Shown: in pieces, positions 1 to 7,944 of the stretch
Numbering within the stretch: the first letter of the stretch is position 1
How the letters are laid out: every line of letters begins with the position of its first letter
From: Rhodocyclaceae bacterium
Lineage (GTDB): Bacteria; Pseudomonadota; Gammaproteobacteria; Burkholderiales; Rhodocyclaceae
Assembly (NCBI GenBank): GCA_020445665.1
Contig: JAGRGD010000051.1
Span: forward strand, 1-40,426
Direction of reading: 5' to 3'
Length of the DNA: 40,426 nucleotides
Position numbers and translations under genes: made by a program
The notes under the pieces: generated by a model
What the model was told of the DNA's origin: nothing
Databases searched by the model: none
Seen by the model: only the letters and a program-made list of their open reading frames with translations

Positions 1-215
1 CCGGCCGCGTTGAGCGAGGCATCCGGCTTGTAGTGCATCACCAGGAAGATGCCGGTCACGATCTGGATCACCAGCACCAAAAGGGCCAGGGAGCCGAAGA
101 AATACCAGAAGTTGAAGTTCTTGGGCGCGTAGTACTCGGACAGGTGCGCCTTGTAGGTCGAGGTCAGCGGGAACCGCGCATCGACCCAGTCGAGGAGTGC
201 TTGTGCTTTGCTCAT
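1..215 (-). CDS. petB: Cytochrome b of the bc1 complex, N-terminal part (cut by window edge)
   Basis: Only the first 71 codons are in the window; the rest lies beyond base 1. The product begins MSKAQALLDWVDARFPLTST and continues through an amphipathic region with NFNFWYFFGSLA into a first hydrophobic helix containing IQIVTGIFLVMHYKP. That is the conserved start of the cytochrome b family. The protein is the quinol-oxidising membrane subunit of ubiquinol-cytochrome c reductase. The ATG lies 3 bases after the petA stop, so the two are cotranscribed in the usual petA-petB(-petC) order; cytochrome c1 would be expected beyond the edge. Identification is firm although haem ligands cannot be inspected. 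Confidence 0.93.
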   Translation of the reverse strand, partial: MSKAQALLDWVDARFPLTSTYKAHLSEYYAPKNFNFWYFFGSLALLVLVIQIVTGIFLVMHYKPDASLNAA

Positions 216-218
216 GGG

Positions 219-812
219 TTAGGCCGTCCCGTCATCGCCGATGAGGAGGGTGGCATCCGTCAGGTACTTGTGCGGAGGCACCTCGAGGTTGGTCGGCGCC
301 GGCTTGCTCTTGTAGACACGGCCGGCGAGGTCGAAGGTCGAACCATGGCAGGGGCACAGGAAGCCGCCGGGCCAGTCCGCGCCGAGGCCGCTTTCGGCGC
401 CGGTCTTGAACTTCTCGGACGGCGAGCAGCCCAGGTGGGTACAGATGCCGACCACGACGAGGTACTCGGGCTTGATGGAGCGCGCCTCGTTCTGGGCGTA
501 CTCCGGCTGCATCGGCTGCTCGGACTTGGGGTCGGTGACCAGATCGTCCGTTTTTTCCAGCGTCGCCAGCATCTCCGGCGTGCGGCGCAGGATCCACACC
601 GGCTTGCCTCGCCATTCGACGGTCATCATTTCACCCGGCGCCAGCTTGCTGACATCGGCTTCGACCGGTGCACCGGCCGCCTTGGCGCGCTCGGACGGCG
701 TCAGGCTGGCCACGAAGGGCACTGCCGCGGCGACGCCCATCGCCCCCCCGGCCGCGGACGTGGCGAGCAGTAGCCGCCTGCGACCGCAGTCCATTTTCTC
801 ATCAACGCTCAT
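219..812 (-). CDS. petA: Ubiquinol-cytochrome c reductase iron-sulfur (Rieske) subunit
   Basis: 197 residues, normal for a bacterial Rieske subunit. The two [2Fe-2S] ligand boxes are intact: CTHLGC at 124-129 (ligands C124, H126) and CPCHGS at 153-158 (ligands C153, H156). The other two cysteines, C129 and C155, are placed to form the stabilising disulfide. The N-terminus has an arginine-rich stretch (RRRLLL, 11-16) before a hydrophobic segment (about 14-36), as expected for a Tat-exported, membrane-anchored Rieske protein. It passes electrons from quinol to cytochrome c1 on the periplasmic side. It is first in the operon, 3 bases before petB, with a candidate promoter at 870-899. Confidence 0.96.
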   Translation of the reverse strand: MSVDEKMDCGRRRLLLATSAAGGAMGVAAAVPFVASLTPSERAKAAGAPVEADVSKLAPGEMMTVEWRGKPVWILRRTPEMLATLEKTDDLVTDPKSEQPMQPEYAQNEARSIKPEYLVVVGICTHLGCSPSEKFKTGAESGLGADWPGGFLCPCHGSTFDLAGRVYKSKPAPTNLEVPPHKYLTDATLLIGDDGTA

Positions 813-869
813 AGACCCGATTCCCCTTGTAACAGGAAAAAATCATGCTGCAGGATTAAAAACCCCGGG

Positions 870-899
870 AGTCTAGCAAAAAACCCTTGCGGATTGGAA
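870..899 (-). promoter_or_regulatory. Candidate sigma70-type promoter for petAB
   Basis: On the minus strand TTCCAA (894-899) is followed after 18 bases by TAGACT (870-875). A TG one base ahead of the -10 box gives an extended -10. The predicted start, near 863, leaves a leader of about 50 bases before petA. The -35 match is weak. The 813-1009 gap shows no other gene. Confidence 0.33.
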
Positions 900-1009
900 G
901 CCTTTTGAGCGTTTTCTCTATCCCTTCAGTTACTTAGAAAGATCCGACACACCTCGAAACACCCACGAGACGGGGCTTTCCGGGCACCGGGATGCGGCGT
1001 CGCAGCATT

Positions 1010-2209
1010 TCACAGGGCACCACAGCCGCGGAGCCGGGCGATCTCCTCCGCATCCCGCCCCAGCGAGGCCAGGATCTCGTCCGTATGCTCGCCCAGCGCC
1101 GGACCGGGCCAGCGGGTACCGCCCGGCGTCTCGGTCAGGCGGGGCACGATGCCGGGCATGCGCACGGCACGGCCGTCGGCCAGCCGCATCTGTTCGATCA
1201 TGCCCCGGGCCTGGAACTGGGGATCCTCGAGCATATCGGCGACCGAGTAGGTGTGGGTGGCGGGCACGTCGGCGTCCTGCAGGATCGCCAGCACCTGGTC
1301 GAGGTTGTGTCGCGCGACCCAGGCGTCGATGACGCCGTAGATCTCGACCGCGCGCGCGTCGCGCCCGGCATTTGACGCCAGGTCAGGGTCCTCGGCGAGA
1401 TCGTCCCTGCCAACGGCGTGCATCAGGCGCTTGAAGATCGCGTCGCCGTTGCCGCCGATGATCACGTGCCGGTCGTCTCGGGTGGTGTGGGTGTTGGAAG
1501 GCGTGATGCCGGGCATCACGTTGCCGGTTCGCTCGCGGATGAAGCCGAACAGGTCGTACTCCGGCACCAGGCTCTCCATCATCGCGAAGACCGCCTCGTA
1601 GAGCGCCACATCGACCACCTGCCCTGCCCCGCCATTCACCTCCCGGTGGCGGAGCGCCATCATTGCGCCGAGCGCCGCCCACAGCGCGGCGATCGAATCA
1701 CCGATCGAGATGCCCGTCTTGACCGGGGGGCGGTCGGGATAGCCGGTGATGAAGCGCAGCCCCCCCATCGACTCCCCGATGGCGCCGAAGCCGGGCTGGT
1801 CGCGCTTGGGCCCGGTCTGGCCGAAGCCGGAGAGACGCACCATGACGAGGCCGGGGTTCAGCGCCGACAGGGTCTCCCAGCCCAGGCCGAGCTTCTCCAT
1901 CACGCCGGGGCGGAAGTTCTCGATGACGATGTCGGCCTGGGTCGCCAGCTCACGCGCGATCGCGACGGCGTCGGGGTGCTTGAGGTTGAGGGTCAGCGAG
2001 CGCTTGTTGCGGGACTGGAGGTACCACCACAGGGAGGTCCCCTCGTGAAGCTTGCGCCACTTGCGAAGCGGGTCGCCACCGGCCGGCGACTCCACCTTGA
2101 TGACCTCGGCGCCGAACTCTGCCAGCACGCGGGCACAGAAGGGTCCGGCGATCAGCGTGCCGAACTCGAGCACGCGCACCCCGGCCAGGGGCTGATTGGC
2201 CACGCTCAT
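1010..2209 (-). CDS. CaiB/BaiF family (class III) CoA-transferase
   Basis: 399 residues, full length for class III CoA-transferases, which move CoA between carboxylic acids through an aspartyl-CoA intermediate. The N-terminus (GVRVLEFGTLIAGPFCARVL) and the GAEVIKVE segment are typical. The predicted catalytic aspartate is D171 in GISIGDSIAAL, aligning with Asp169 of formyl-CoA transferase. ENFRPGV (97-103) and QVVDVALYEAV (from 197) are further family signatures. The ATG at 2209 is chosen because MSVANQPLAGVRVLEFG matches family N-termini. No acyl-CoA dehydrogenase, ligase or transporter is adjacent, so the substrate cannot be inferred; succinyl- or formyl-CoA dependent activity are both possible. 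The stop lies about 200 bases from the divergently unrelated petA start. Confidence 0.88.
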   Translation of the reverse strand: MSVANQPLAGVRVLEFGTLIAGPFCARVLAEFGAEVIKVESPAGGDPLRKWRKLHEGTSLWWYLQSRNKRSLTLNLKHPDAVAIARELATQADIVIENFRPGVMEKLGLGWETLSALNPGLVMVRLSGFGQTGPKRDQPGFGAIGESMGGLRFITGYPDRPPVKTGISIGDSIAALWAALGAMMALRHREVNGGAGQVVDVALYEAVFAMMESLVPEYDLFGFIRERTGNVMPGITPSNTHTTRDDRHVIIGGNGDAIFKRLMHAVGRDDLAEDPDLASNAGRDARAVEIYGVIDAWVARHNLDQVLAILQDADVPATHTYSVADMLEDPQFQARGMIEQMRLADGRAVRMPGIVPRLTETPGGTRWPGPALGEHTDEILASLGRDAEEIARLRGCGAL

Positions 2210-2239
2210 CGATCCTCCCAGGCGGCCTCGGGCGGGCCG

Positions 2240-2836
2240 CTACAGCGGCCGGCGTTCGATCAGCGCCTGGGCGATCGTGCCGGCGTCGGTATGTTCCAGT
2301 TCGCCCCCCACCGGCACGCCACGGGACAGGCGACTCACCCTGAGGCCGCGGGCATGCATCAGCTCGCTGACCAGATGCGCCGTCGCCTCCCCTTCATTGG
2401 TGAAGTTGGTGGCCACGATCACCTCTTCGACGACGCCGTCCATCGCCCGCGCCACCAGGCGCTCGAGCTTGAGTTCCCGCGGTCCGATCCCATCCAGGGG
2501 CGACAGCCGGCCCATCAGCACGTAGTAGAGCCCGTTGAAGCTCTGGCTCTGCTCCAGCACCGCCAGGTCTGCCGGCATCTCGACGACGCACAGCAGCCGC
2601 GCGTCGCGACCCGGGTTGGCGCAGCGTCCGCAGACATCCTGCTCGGAGAAGCTGTTGCAGCGCTCGCAATGGCGCAGCACGTCCAGCGCATGGGCGAGGC
2701 TGTCGGCCAGCCGGCGTGCGCCGGCCTGGTTGCGTTGCAGCAGGTGGTAGGCCATGCGCTGGGCCGATCGGGGCCCGACGCCGGGCAACACACGCAATGC
2801 CTCGATCAGGGCCTCGAGACTGCCGGGCGCGCTCAT
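2240..2836 (-). CDS. recR: Recombination mediator protein RecR
   Basis: 198 residues, standard RecR length. In order: helix-hairpin-helix ([17 protein letters not shown], about 17-33), a four-cysteine zinc motif (C57, C60, C69, C72) and a Toprim domain (about 80-175) including VVEMPADL and [12 protein letters not shown]. RecR works with RecF and RecO to load RecA on gapped DNA coated with SSB. It is the last gene of dnaX-ybaB-recR, starting 10 bases after the ybaB stop, an arrangement found widely in bacteria. The ATG start gives [21 protein letters not shown], as expected. Confidence 0.97.
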   Translation of the reverse strand: MSAPGSLEALIEALRVLPGVGPRSAQRMAYHLLQRNQAGARRLADSLAHALDVLRHCERCNSFSEQDVCGRCANPGRDARLLCVVEMPADLAVLEQSQSFNGLYYVLMGRLSPLDGIGPRELKLERLVARAMDGVVEEVIVATNFTNEGEATAHLVSELMHARGLRVSRLSRGVPVGGELEHTDAGTIAQALIERRPL

Positions 2837-2846
2837 GCCGGGCGGC

Positions 2847-3170
2847 TCAGAACGGCAGCTTCATGCCCGGCGGCAGGTTGAGGCCAGACGTGAAGCCGGC
2901 CATCTTTTCCTGGGTTGTGCTCTCCACCCGGCGGACCGCGTCGTTGACCGCTGCCGCGAGCAGATCCTCGAGCATCTCCTTGTCGTCCATTACCGACTCG
3001 TCGATGGCCACGCGGCGGACGTCGTGCTTGCAGGTCATCACGACCTTGACCATGCCGGCGCCGGACTCGCCCTCGACCTCGATCGAGCCGAGCTGCTCCT
3101 GCATCTTCTTCATGTTTTCCTGCATCTGCTGGGCCTGTTTCATCAGCCCGGCAATTCCGCCTTTCATCAT
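2847..3170 (-). CDS. ybaB: YbaB/EbfC family nucleoid-associated protein
   Basis: 107 residues, typical for the family. The product begins [20 protein letters not shown], the characteristic N-terminal helix, and ends in the proline-rich [10 protein letters not shown] tail. Family members form DNA-binding dimers and are regarded as nucleoid-associated; the exact role next to dnaX and recR is still debated. The ATG overlaps the dnaX TGA (ATGA, 3167-3170), indicating translational coupling. Confidence 0.95.
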   Translation of the reverse strand: MMKGGIAGLMKQAQQMQENMKKMQEQLGSIEVEGESGAGMVKVVMTCKHDVRRVAIDESVMDDKEMLEDLLAAAVNDAVRRVESTTQEKMAGFTSGLNLPPGMKLPF

Positions 3171-5107
3171 GGGTTCGACTCCACTTGCAAAGTTCTCAAT
3201 GGCTTGACCGACGATTCCAGCAGCGTCGCGTCAAAACGTTCGATCAGTTCCTGCACGAAGGGATCCCGCTCCAGCGACGCAACGGCGGCGGCATGCTGCT
3301 CGGCCCGCGTCTGCTGGTCCCGCTGGGCGGGGGTTTCGCCGGCGATCTCGCCGACCTCGATCGTCAGCCGCATCTCCCGCCCCAGATGCCGGCACAACTC
3401 GCGTTGCAGCTTGTCGCTGGCGCTGCGATTGACCTGCATCAGGTGGCGGTGGGTCGAGCCGAGCCGCAAACCCAGGCGATCGGCCTCGAAGACCACCAGC
3501 TCGCAGTGCTGGGCGAGTTCCCGCACCAGCCCACCGAGACCGGCGTCGCGGATCATGGCGTGCCAGTCGGGCAGGCCATCGGGCGCCGCGTCGACTGGCG
3601 TGCCTGCCACGGGCGCGGAGGTGGGCGTCCCGGCAGGGGCCGGGACAGCGTCCGTTGCCCTGGCTGCCTCAGGGACCGGCTCGCGCGTTCGGGCGGGCGC
3701 CGCTGACGGCGCCAGGGGGTCCGACGCGAAACAGGTTTCGGGCAGGTCCTCCCAGGGCGGCTCACAGTCGCCGTCGGGCGGCATGCCGCCATCGTCGGGG
3801 GGCGCCGATGGCGTGGCGCGGTCGGTCATCGCTGGCGCAGCACGGGGCGTGCGCGGTGAAGGAACCGCATCGGCCCGGGGCGCTTCGGGCACCGGCACCG
3901 GGGCGGCAGCGGGTTCGGGCACCTCGGCGGGACGTGGCGAAGCGCTCGCCGGAGGGCTGGCGGGCAGGGGCCTGGACTGGCCCGCCGGCACCGGCGGGGG
4001 CGGTAACTGACCCGGCGACGCCGGCTGCTCGGGCCGGAAGGCATGCAGCCGCAGCAGGGTCATCGTGAAGCCGGCGTATTCGTCGGGCGCCAGGGGCAAC
4101 TCGTCGCGCCCGTGGATCGCGATCTGGTAGGCCAGCTGCAGGTACTCCCGATCGAACTGAGCGGCGTAGGCAGCCAGGCGCTCCCGCTCGAAGGCATCGG
4201 GCTCCGCGTCCGGCGCGAACTGCAGCACGGCGATGCGCTGCAGCAGCGAGGCCAGGGCCTGAAGGGCCGCCTCGAACGACAGGCTGCGCGCCGCCATCCG
4301 GTCGGCCACGCCGAGCATCGCTGCCACGTCGCCGGCGGCGAGCGCATCGAGCACCGCGAAAAGGTGGTCGTCGCCGACCGTGCCGAGCATGTCCACCACC
4401 TGCTGCTCGACGACCTGCCCGGCGCCATGGGCGATGGCCTGGTCGAGCAGGGACAGGGCATCGCGCATCGAACCGCTGGCGGCCTTGGCGAGGTGACGCA
4501 GGGCACCCGCCTCGAAGGGCACCGCCTCGGCCTCGAGAATCCGCTGCAGGTGTTCCACCACGTGCACCGGCGGCATCTGCTTGAGATTGAACTGCAGGCA
4601 GCGCGAAAGCACCGTGACCGGGATCTTCTGGGGGTCGGTCGTCGCGAGGATGAACTTGACGTGCTCGGGAGGCTCCTCCAGCGTCTTCAGCATGGCGTTG
4701 AAGGCGTGGCCCGTGAGCATGTGGACCTCGTCGATCATGTAGACCTTGTAGCGGCCCTGCACCGGCGCATAGACGGCCTTGTCGAGCAGCGCGGCCATGT
4801 CGTCGACGCCCCGGTTGGAGGCTGCGTCCATCTCCACATAGTCGGGGAAACGATCGGCGTCGATGGCGGTGCAGGCGGCGCACTGGCCGCAGGGCGTCGC
4901 CGTGACGCCGGACTCGCAGTTCAGTGACTTGGCGAGGATGCGCGAGATGGTGGTCTTCCCCACCCCGCGCGTGCCGGTGAACAGGTAGGCGTGGTGCAGG
5001 CGGCCGGTCTGCAGTGCATGGGCCAGGGCGCGCACGACATGCTCCTGACCGACCAGGGTCTCGAAGCTCTTCGGGCGCCACTTGCGGGCCAGCACTTGAT
5101 ACGACAT
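3167..5107 (-). CDS. dnaX: DNA polymerase III subunit tau/gamma
   Basis: 646 residues from the ATG at 5107, chosen because [21 protein letters not shown] is the conserved DnaX start. In-frame codons upstream, including an ATG at 5116, give no family similarity. Domains: AAA+ ATPase with Walker A GTRGVGKT (45-52), zinc cysteines C64, C73, C76 and C79, and Walker B-type DEVH (126-129). A long Pro/Ala-rich linker follows (about 370-510), then the C-terminal domain that in tau contacts the polymerase. DnaX is the clamp-loader motor of the replicase. No A-rich slippery heptamer like that of E. coli is visible, so a short gamma form made by frameshifting is not supported. A TAGAAT box lies just before the start (see findings). 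The stop overlaps ybaB. Confidence 0.96.
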   Translation of the reverse strand: MSYQVLARKWRPKSFETLVGQEHVVRALAHALQTGRLHHAYLFTGTRGVGKTTISRILAKSLNCESGVTATPCGQCAACTAIDADRFPDYVEMDAASNRGVDDMAALLDKAVYAPVQGRYKVYMIDEVHMLTGHAFNAMLKTLEEPPEHVKFILATTDPQKIPVTVLSRCLQFNLKQMPPVHVVEHLQRILEAEAVPFEAGALRHLAKAASGSMRDALSLLDQAIAHGAGQVVEQQVVDMLGTVGDDHLFAVLDALAAGDVAAMLGVADRMAARSLSFEAALQALASLLQRIAVLQFAPDAEPDAFERERLAAYAAQFDREYLQLAYQIAIHGRDELPLAPDEYAGFTMTLLRLHAFRPEQPASPGQLPPPPVPAGQSRPLPASPPASASPRPAEVPEPAAAPVPVPEAPRADAVPSPRTPRAAPAMTDRATPSAPPDDGGMPPDGDCEPPWEDLPETCFASDPLAPSAAPARTREPVPEAARATDAVPAPAGTPTSAPVAGTPVDAAPDGLPDWHAMIRDAGLGGLVRELAQHCELVVFEADRLGLRLGSTHRHLMQVNRSASDKLQRELCRHLGREMRLTIEVGEIAGETPAQRDQQTRAEQHAAAVASLERDPFVQELIERFDATLLESSVKPLRTLQVESNP

Positions 5108-5187
5108 GCGCGCCATTCTACCCGAGCGCGCGGCCATCCCATGGTCAACGCATTGCCTCCGGCTATCGGCCGCATGGGGACAATCGA

Positions 5188-5217
5188 TTGGCCTGGCGCA
5201 CGACCGCTCCATAGACT
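5188..5217 (+). promoter_or_regulatory. Candidate promoter for the small ORF at 5243
   Basis: TTGGCC (5188-5193), 18 bases, then TAGACT (5212-5217). The predicted start near 5224 gives a leader of about 19 bases that carries the strong AAAGGAGAT ribosome-binding site. TAGACT also occurs in the candidate petA promoter. Confidence 0.38.
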
Positions 5218-5242
5218 GAATTCATCACAAAGGAGATCTGCG

Positions 5243-5320
5243 ATGAATCCAACCTTCATGGATACCGAGGCCATCCGCATCCTGCAGGAGGCGCTCGCGG
5301 CACTGGCCCTCGGGGCTTGA
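5243..5320 (+). CDS. Small 25-residue ORF upstream of the ZIP transporter
   Basis: ATG at 5243, TGA at 5318-5320. The ribosome-binding site AAAGGAGAT (5229-5237) sits at ideal distance and is one of the best in the window. The peptide starts MNPTFMDTEAIRILQ and ends in an Ala/Leu-rich helix (EALAALALGA). It has no Cys or His, so direct metal sensing by the peptide is unlikely. It follows a candidate promoter and precedes the ZIP gene by about 140 bases. It may be a regulatory leader peptide or a small amphipathic or membrane protein. I do not recognise a family. Expression is inferred only from the start signals. Confidence 0.45.
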   Translation: MNPTFMDTEAIRILQEALAALALGA

Positions 5321-5385
5321 CGGCGGGGCCAGCCGAAGCGCGCAATCCGATAGCCGGATCAAATGCACTTCATTCGATCGATCAA

Positions 5386-5415
5386 TTGGATTAATCACCC
5401 GCGCGCCGATAGCCT
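5386..5415 (+). promoter_or_regulatory. Candidate promoter for the ZIP transporter
   Basis: TTGGAT (5386-5391), 18 bases, then TAGCCT (5410-5415), the same spacing and similar boxes to the candidate at 5188. A start near 5422 would leave a leader of roughly 37 bases with GGGAGA before the ATG at 5459. Both boxes are imperfect. The AT-rich stretch around the -35 (GATCGATCAATTGGATTAATC region) could also be an operator, but no known metal-regulator box is recognisable. Confidence 0.28.
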
Positions 5416-5458
5416 GTACGCATCGATCGGCCGCTGTGACGGCCCCTGGGAGACCGAG

Positions 5459-6367
5459 ATGACCACCCTGATCCTGAACACCTTCGCGCCGGCCCGGCAG
5501 CCGGACATGCGCCGCATCGCCGGCGCGGGCATCGCCGTGCTCGGCGCCCTCCTCCTCGCGGCCCAGGGCCTCGGCGACCTTGGGCGGATGCTGGCGTCGC
5601 CCGCCGCGACGGGCGCATTCCAGGGGGGCCTCATCGCGGCCCTGGCGACGGCCGCCGGCGCCTTCCCGATCCTGCTCGCGCGACGCATAGCGGCGCGGCA
5701 CATCGACACCCTGCTCGGCTTCGGTGCCGGCGTGATGCTGGCGGCCACCGCCTTCTCGCTGGTGCTGCCGGCGATCGAGGCTGCGGGCGCCCTCGGATTC
5801 GGTCGCTTCGGTGCCAGCGCCGTGGTCGTCGCCGGGCTCGCCCTCGGCGCCCTGACCCTGCTCGCCGCCGACCGGGTGTTGCCCCACGAGCACGTCGAGA
5901 ACGGGCTCGAAGCGGGTGGCGCCAGCGCCAGCCGGGTGTGGCTCTTCGTCGCGGCGATCGCGCTGCACAACGTGCCGGAAGGGCTCGCCATCGGCGTCGG
6001 ATTCGGGCAGGACACCACCGCCCGTGCAACGGCACTGTCCAGCGGCATCGCGATCCAGGACATCCCGGAGGGGCTGGTGGTCGCGGCGGCCATCGTCGCG
6101 GCGGGCTATGGCCGGGTGCTGGCCTTCGCGGTCGCCGCAGCGACGGGGCTGGCAGAGCCGGTGGCGGCGGTGATCGGCGCCGGCATCATCGAGGTCTTCG
6201 GCGCGGTGCTGCCCTGGGCGCTGGCCTTCGCCGGCGGCGCGATGCTCTTCGTGGTGGCCCACGAGATCATCCCGGAGTCCCAGCGCCGGGGTCACCAGAC
6301 GCACGCCACGCTGGGCCTCGTCGCCGGCTTCTGCCTGATGATGCTGCTCGACACGGCCCTCGGCTGA
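5459..6367 (+). CDS. ZIP family divalent metal transporter (GufA-like)
   Basis: 302 residues with about eight hydrophobic helices. The binuclear metal-site signatures are intact: HNVPEG at 170-175 (TM4), QDIPEG at 200-205 (TM5) and AHEIIPE around H268/E269. These match the GufA/ZupT-type ZIP proteins of bacteria, which import zinc or related divalent metals across the inner membrane. The QD pair in TM5 is the variant seen in the Bordetella ZIP structure (established for that protein, by motif here). Start at 5459 is preferred to the upstream in-frame ATG at 5363 because GGGAGACCGAG gives a ribosome-binding site and the family similarity begins later. It lies on the strand opposite to dnaX and ffs. 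Its 3' end converges on the ffs terminator hairpin. Confidence 0.9.
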   Translation: MTTLILNTFAPARQPDMRRIAGAGIAVLGALLLAAQGLGDLGRMLASPAATGAFQGGLIAALATAAGAFPILLARRIAARHIDTLLGFGAGVMLAATAFSLVLPAIEAAGALGFGRFGASAVVVAGLALGALTLLAADRVLPHEHVENGLEAGGASASRVWLFVAAIALHNVPEGLAIGVGFGQDTTARATALSSGIAIQDIPEGLVVAAAIVAAGYGRVLAFAVAAATGLAEPVAAVIGAGIIEVFGAVLPWALAFAGGAMLFVVAHEIIPESQRRGHQTHATLGLVAGFCLMMLLDTALG

Positions 6368-6377
6368 GGAGGCCACG

Positions 6378-6412
6378 AAATGAAGAAGGGCGTCGGAAAT
6401 CCGACGCCCTTC
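6378..6412 (-). terminator. Intrinsic terminator after 4.5S RNA
   Basis: A 12-13 bp perfect stem, GAAGGGCGTCGGA (6385-6397) pairing with TCCGACGCCCTTC (6400-6412). On the minus strand it is followed by TTCATTT. It lies immediately 3' of ffs and 10 bases beyond the convergent ZIP stop, so it probably ends ffs transcription and may also act on the ZIP transcript. Confidence 0.75.
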
Positions 6413-6424
6413 TGGTATTGGGGT

Positions 6425-6520
<96 letters not shown>

Positions 6521-6527
6521 ACAACCC

Positions 6528-6533
6528 ATTGTA
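6528..6533 (-). promoter_or_regulatory. -10 box of the ffs promoter
   Basis: TACAAT on the minus strand, 7 bases before the predicted 5' end of 4.5S RNA. It abuts the stop codon of the upstream HugZ-like gene, so the promoter's -35 region lies inside that gene. No good -35 hexamer is seen at 16-18 bases. Confidence 0.5.
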
Positions 6534-7187
6534 TCAGCTTGCCCCGGCGAGGGCATCGCGGCAGGCGGCAAGCAGCGCGGCTTCGTCCGCAGGCGTCTGG
6601 CGGAAAGTGATCCGCCGACGCGCTCCCTGCCCATCGCGCAGGTCGAGGCCGTCCCAGTCGATCCCGATCGGGCGACGGCCCGCCCCCTTCGGCGCCCCGC
6701 CCAGTTCAACCAGCAAAGCCTTCTCGCGGCCCTCCGGCAGCGGCCGGGCCCGCCACTCGGCCGCTTCGATCCACCCCGCGCGAGCGAATCCGCCGACCAG
6801 CCGCACCCGCAGGGTCTCGAATCCGTAGAAGCGAAAGTCGCCGAAGCCCAGGAAGCCGCCGGCCTCCGGATGAAAGCGCAGGTAGCGATCCTGCCGATCG
6901 GGTGAGACCGACACGGGCCTCAGTTCGCCCACCAGCGTCACCCGCGGCTGGGACTGTGGATCGCCGTCGCCCAGCGTCACCATCAGGCTGGCGCGCGGGT
7001 CGGCGGCGAGGTTGCGGCTGTGCTCGGCCAGGCGCGAGAGCAGCAGCAGCGGCGCGCCCTCGCCGTCGCGGGCAAAGGGCGCGTGGGAGACGAAGGGAAA
7101 GCCGGCGAGTCTTGCAGACTGGGTGGCCAGCGCCACGAAGTCGGCCGCCGCCAGCACGTTGCGCGCTTCCCGCGGGTCGAGCTTCAT
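6534..7187 (-). CDS. HugZ-like pyridoxamine-phosphate-oxidase-fold protein
   Basis: 217 residues from ATG 7187, which has GGTGAG six bases upstream inside the rlmB end. The N-terminal two thirds look like the FMN-binding split barrel of the HugZ group: the AADFVALATQS start, SHAPFARD, the LLLLSRLAEHSRN segment and DPRASLMV. The C-terminus (GIDWDGLDLRD... then a helix) resembles the DUF2470-type extension found in these proteins. Known members include haem-degrading HugZ/HutZ, but many are uncharacterised flavoproteins, so haem use is only a possibility; no haem transporter is nearby. It starts 4 bases after rlmB and is likely cotranscribed with it. Confidence 0.75.
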   Translation of the reverse strand: MKLDPREARNVLAAADFVALATQSARLAGFPFVSHAPFARDGEGAPLLLLSRLAEHSRNLAADPRASLMVTLGDGDPQSQPRVTLVGELRPVSVSPDRQDRYLRFHPEAGGFLGFGDFRFYGFETLRVRLVGGFARAGWIEAAEWRARPLPEGREKALLVELGGAPKGAGRRPIGIDWDGLDLRDGQGARRRITFRQTPADEAALLAACRDALAGAS

Positions 7188-7191
7188 TGAC

Positions 7192-7944
7192 TCACCGGGA
7201 CGCTGCCGCCCGCTGGCGCCGGGTCTCGTACAGGCACAGGCCGCTCGCGACGGAGACATTGAGGCTCTCGACCGATCCATACATCGGAATGCGGACCAGC
7301 TCGTCGCAGGTGTCGCGCGTCAGGCGCCTCAGGCCGGTACCCTCTGCGCCCAGTACCCAGGCGGTCGGGCCGGTCTGCTCGACCTCATAGAGGCTGCGCT
7401 CAGCCTCGCCGGCCGCGCCCAGGGTCCAGACCCCGGCCTCCTGCATCTCCCGCAGTGCACGGGCGAGGTTGGTCACGGTGACATAGGGCACGCTGTCGGC
7501 GGCGCCACTGGCGACCTTGACCGCGGTGGCGTTGAGGCCGGCCGAGCGGTCCTTGGGGGCGATCACGGCGTGAGCCCCCGCGCCGTCGGCGACCCGCAGA
7601 CAGGCGCCGAGGTTGTGGGGGTCGGTGACCCCGTCGAGGACCAGCAGCAAGGCCGGCCCCTCGATCGTATCGAGTACGTCGGCCAGCTTCAGTTCGCGGC
7701 GACGGCCGTCGATGCGCGCCACCACCCCCTGGTGGTGATGGGTACCGACCAGCCGCTGGAGCTTCTCCGCATCGGAGGGGATGACGCGCACCCCGGCCCC
7801 CTCGGCCTGGGCGATCAGGTCGCGCGCCCGGGCGTCACCGCGGGCGGTGGCCACATGGACCTCCAGTACGCTGTCGGGCGACTGGCGCAGTTTCGAGACC
7901 ACGGCATGAAAGCCGTAGATGGTCCTGGTCGGTGCATCAGCCAC
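7192..7944 (-). CDS. rlmB: 23S rRNA (guanosine-2'-O-)-methyltransferase RlmB
   Basis: 250 residues of the SpoU/TrmH (SPOUT) class. The three signature motifs are present: VTDPHNLGACLR (motif 1), VLGAEGTGL (motif 2) and IPMYGSVESLNVSVASGLCLYE-type motif 3 near the C-terminus. The substrate-binding N-domain starts IYGFHAVVSKLRQSP. RlmB 2'-O-methylates a guanosine in 23S rRNA (G2251 in E. coli). The GTG at 7944 is chosen because GGAAGGAG lies 8 bases upstream and the family begins about there. The start overlaps the rnr stop by 8 bases (GTGGCTGA), so translation is coupled. The rnr-rlmB pair is also conserved in enterobacteria. Confidence 0.95.
   Translation of the reverse strand: MADAPTRTIYGFHAVVSKLRQSPDSVLEVHVATARGDARARDLIAQAEGAGVRVIPSDAEKLQRLVGTHHHQGVVARIDGRRRELKLADVLDTIEGPALLLVLDGVTDPHNLGACLRVADGAGAHAVIAPKDRSAGLNATAVKVASGAADSVPYVTVTNLARALREMQEAGVWTLGAAGEAERSLYEVEQTGPTAWVLGAEGTGLRRLTRDTCDELVRIPMYGSVESLNVSVASGLCLYETRRQRAAASR

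Noticed and set aside
1418-2881. Long plus-strand open frame (about 487 codons) over the CoA-transferase and recR genes
   Set aside because: It is antisense to two clearly conserved genes, has no family features and runs across a gene boundary. Long antisense frames are expected in DNA of this GC content.
5108-5212. Upstream extension of dnaX to 5212
   Set aside because: Family similarity starts at [12 protein letters not shown] (5107), and the added residues resemble no DnaX.
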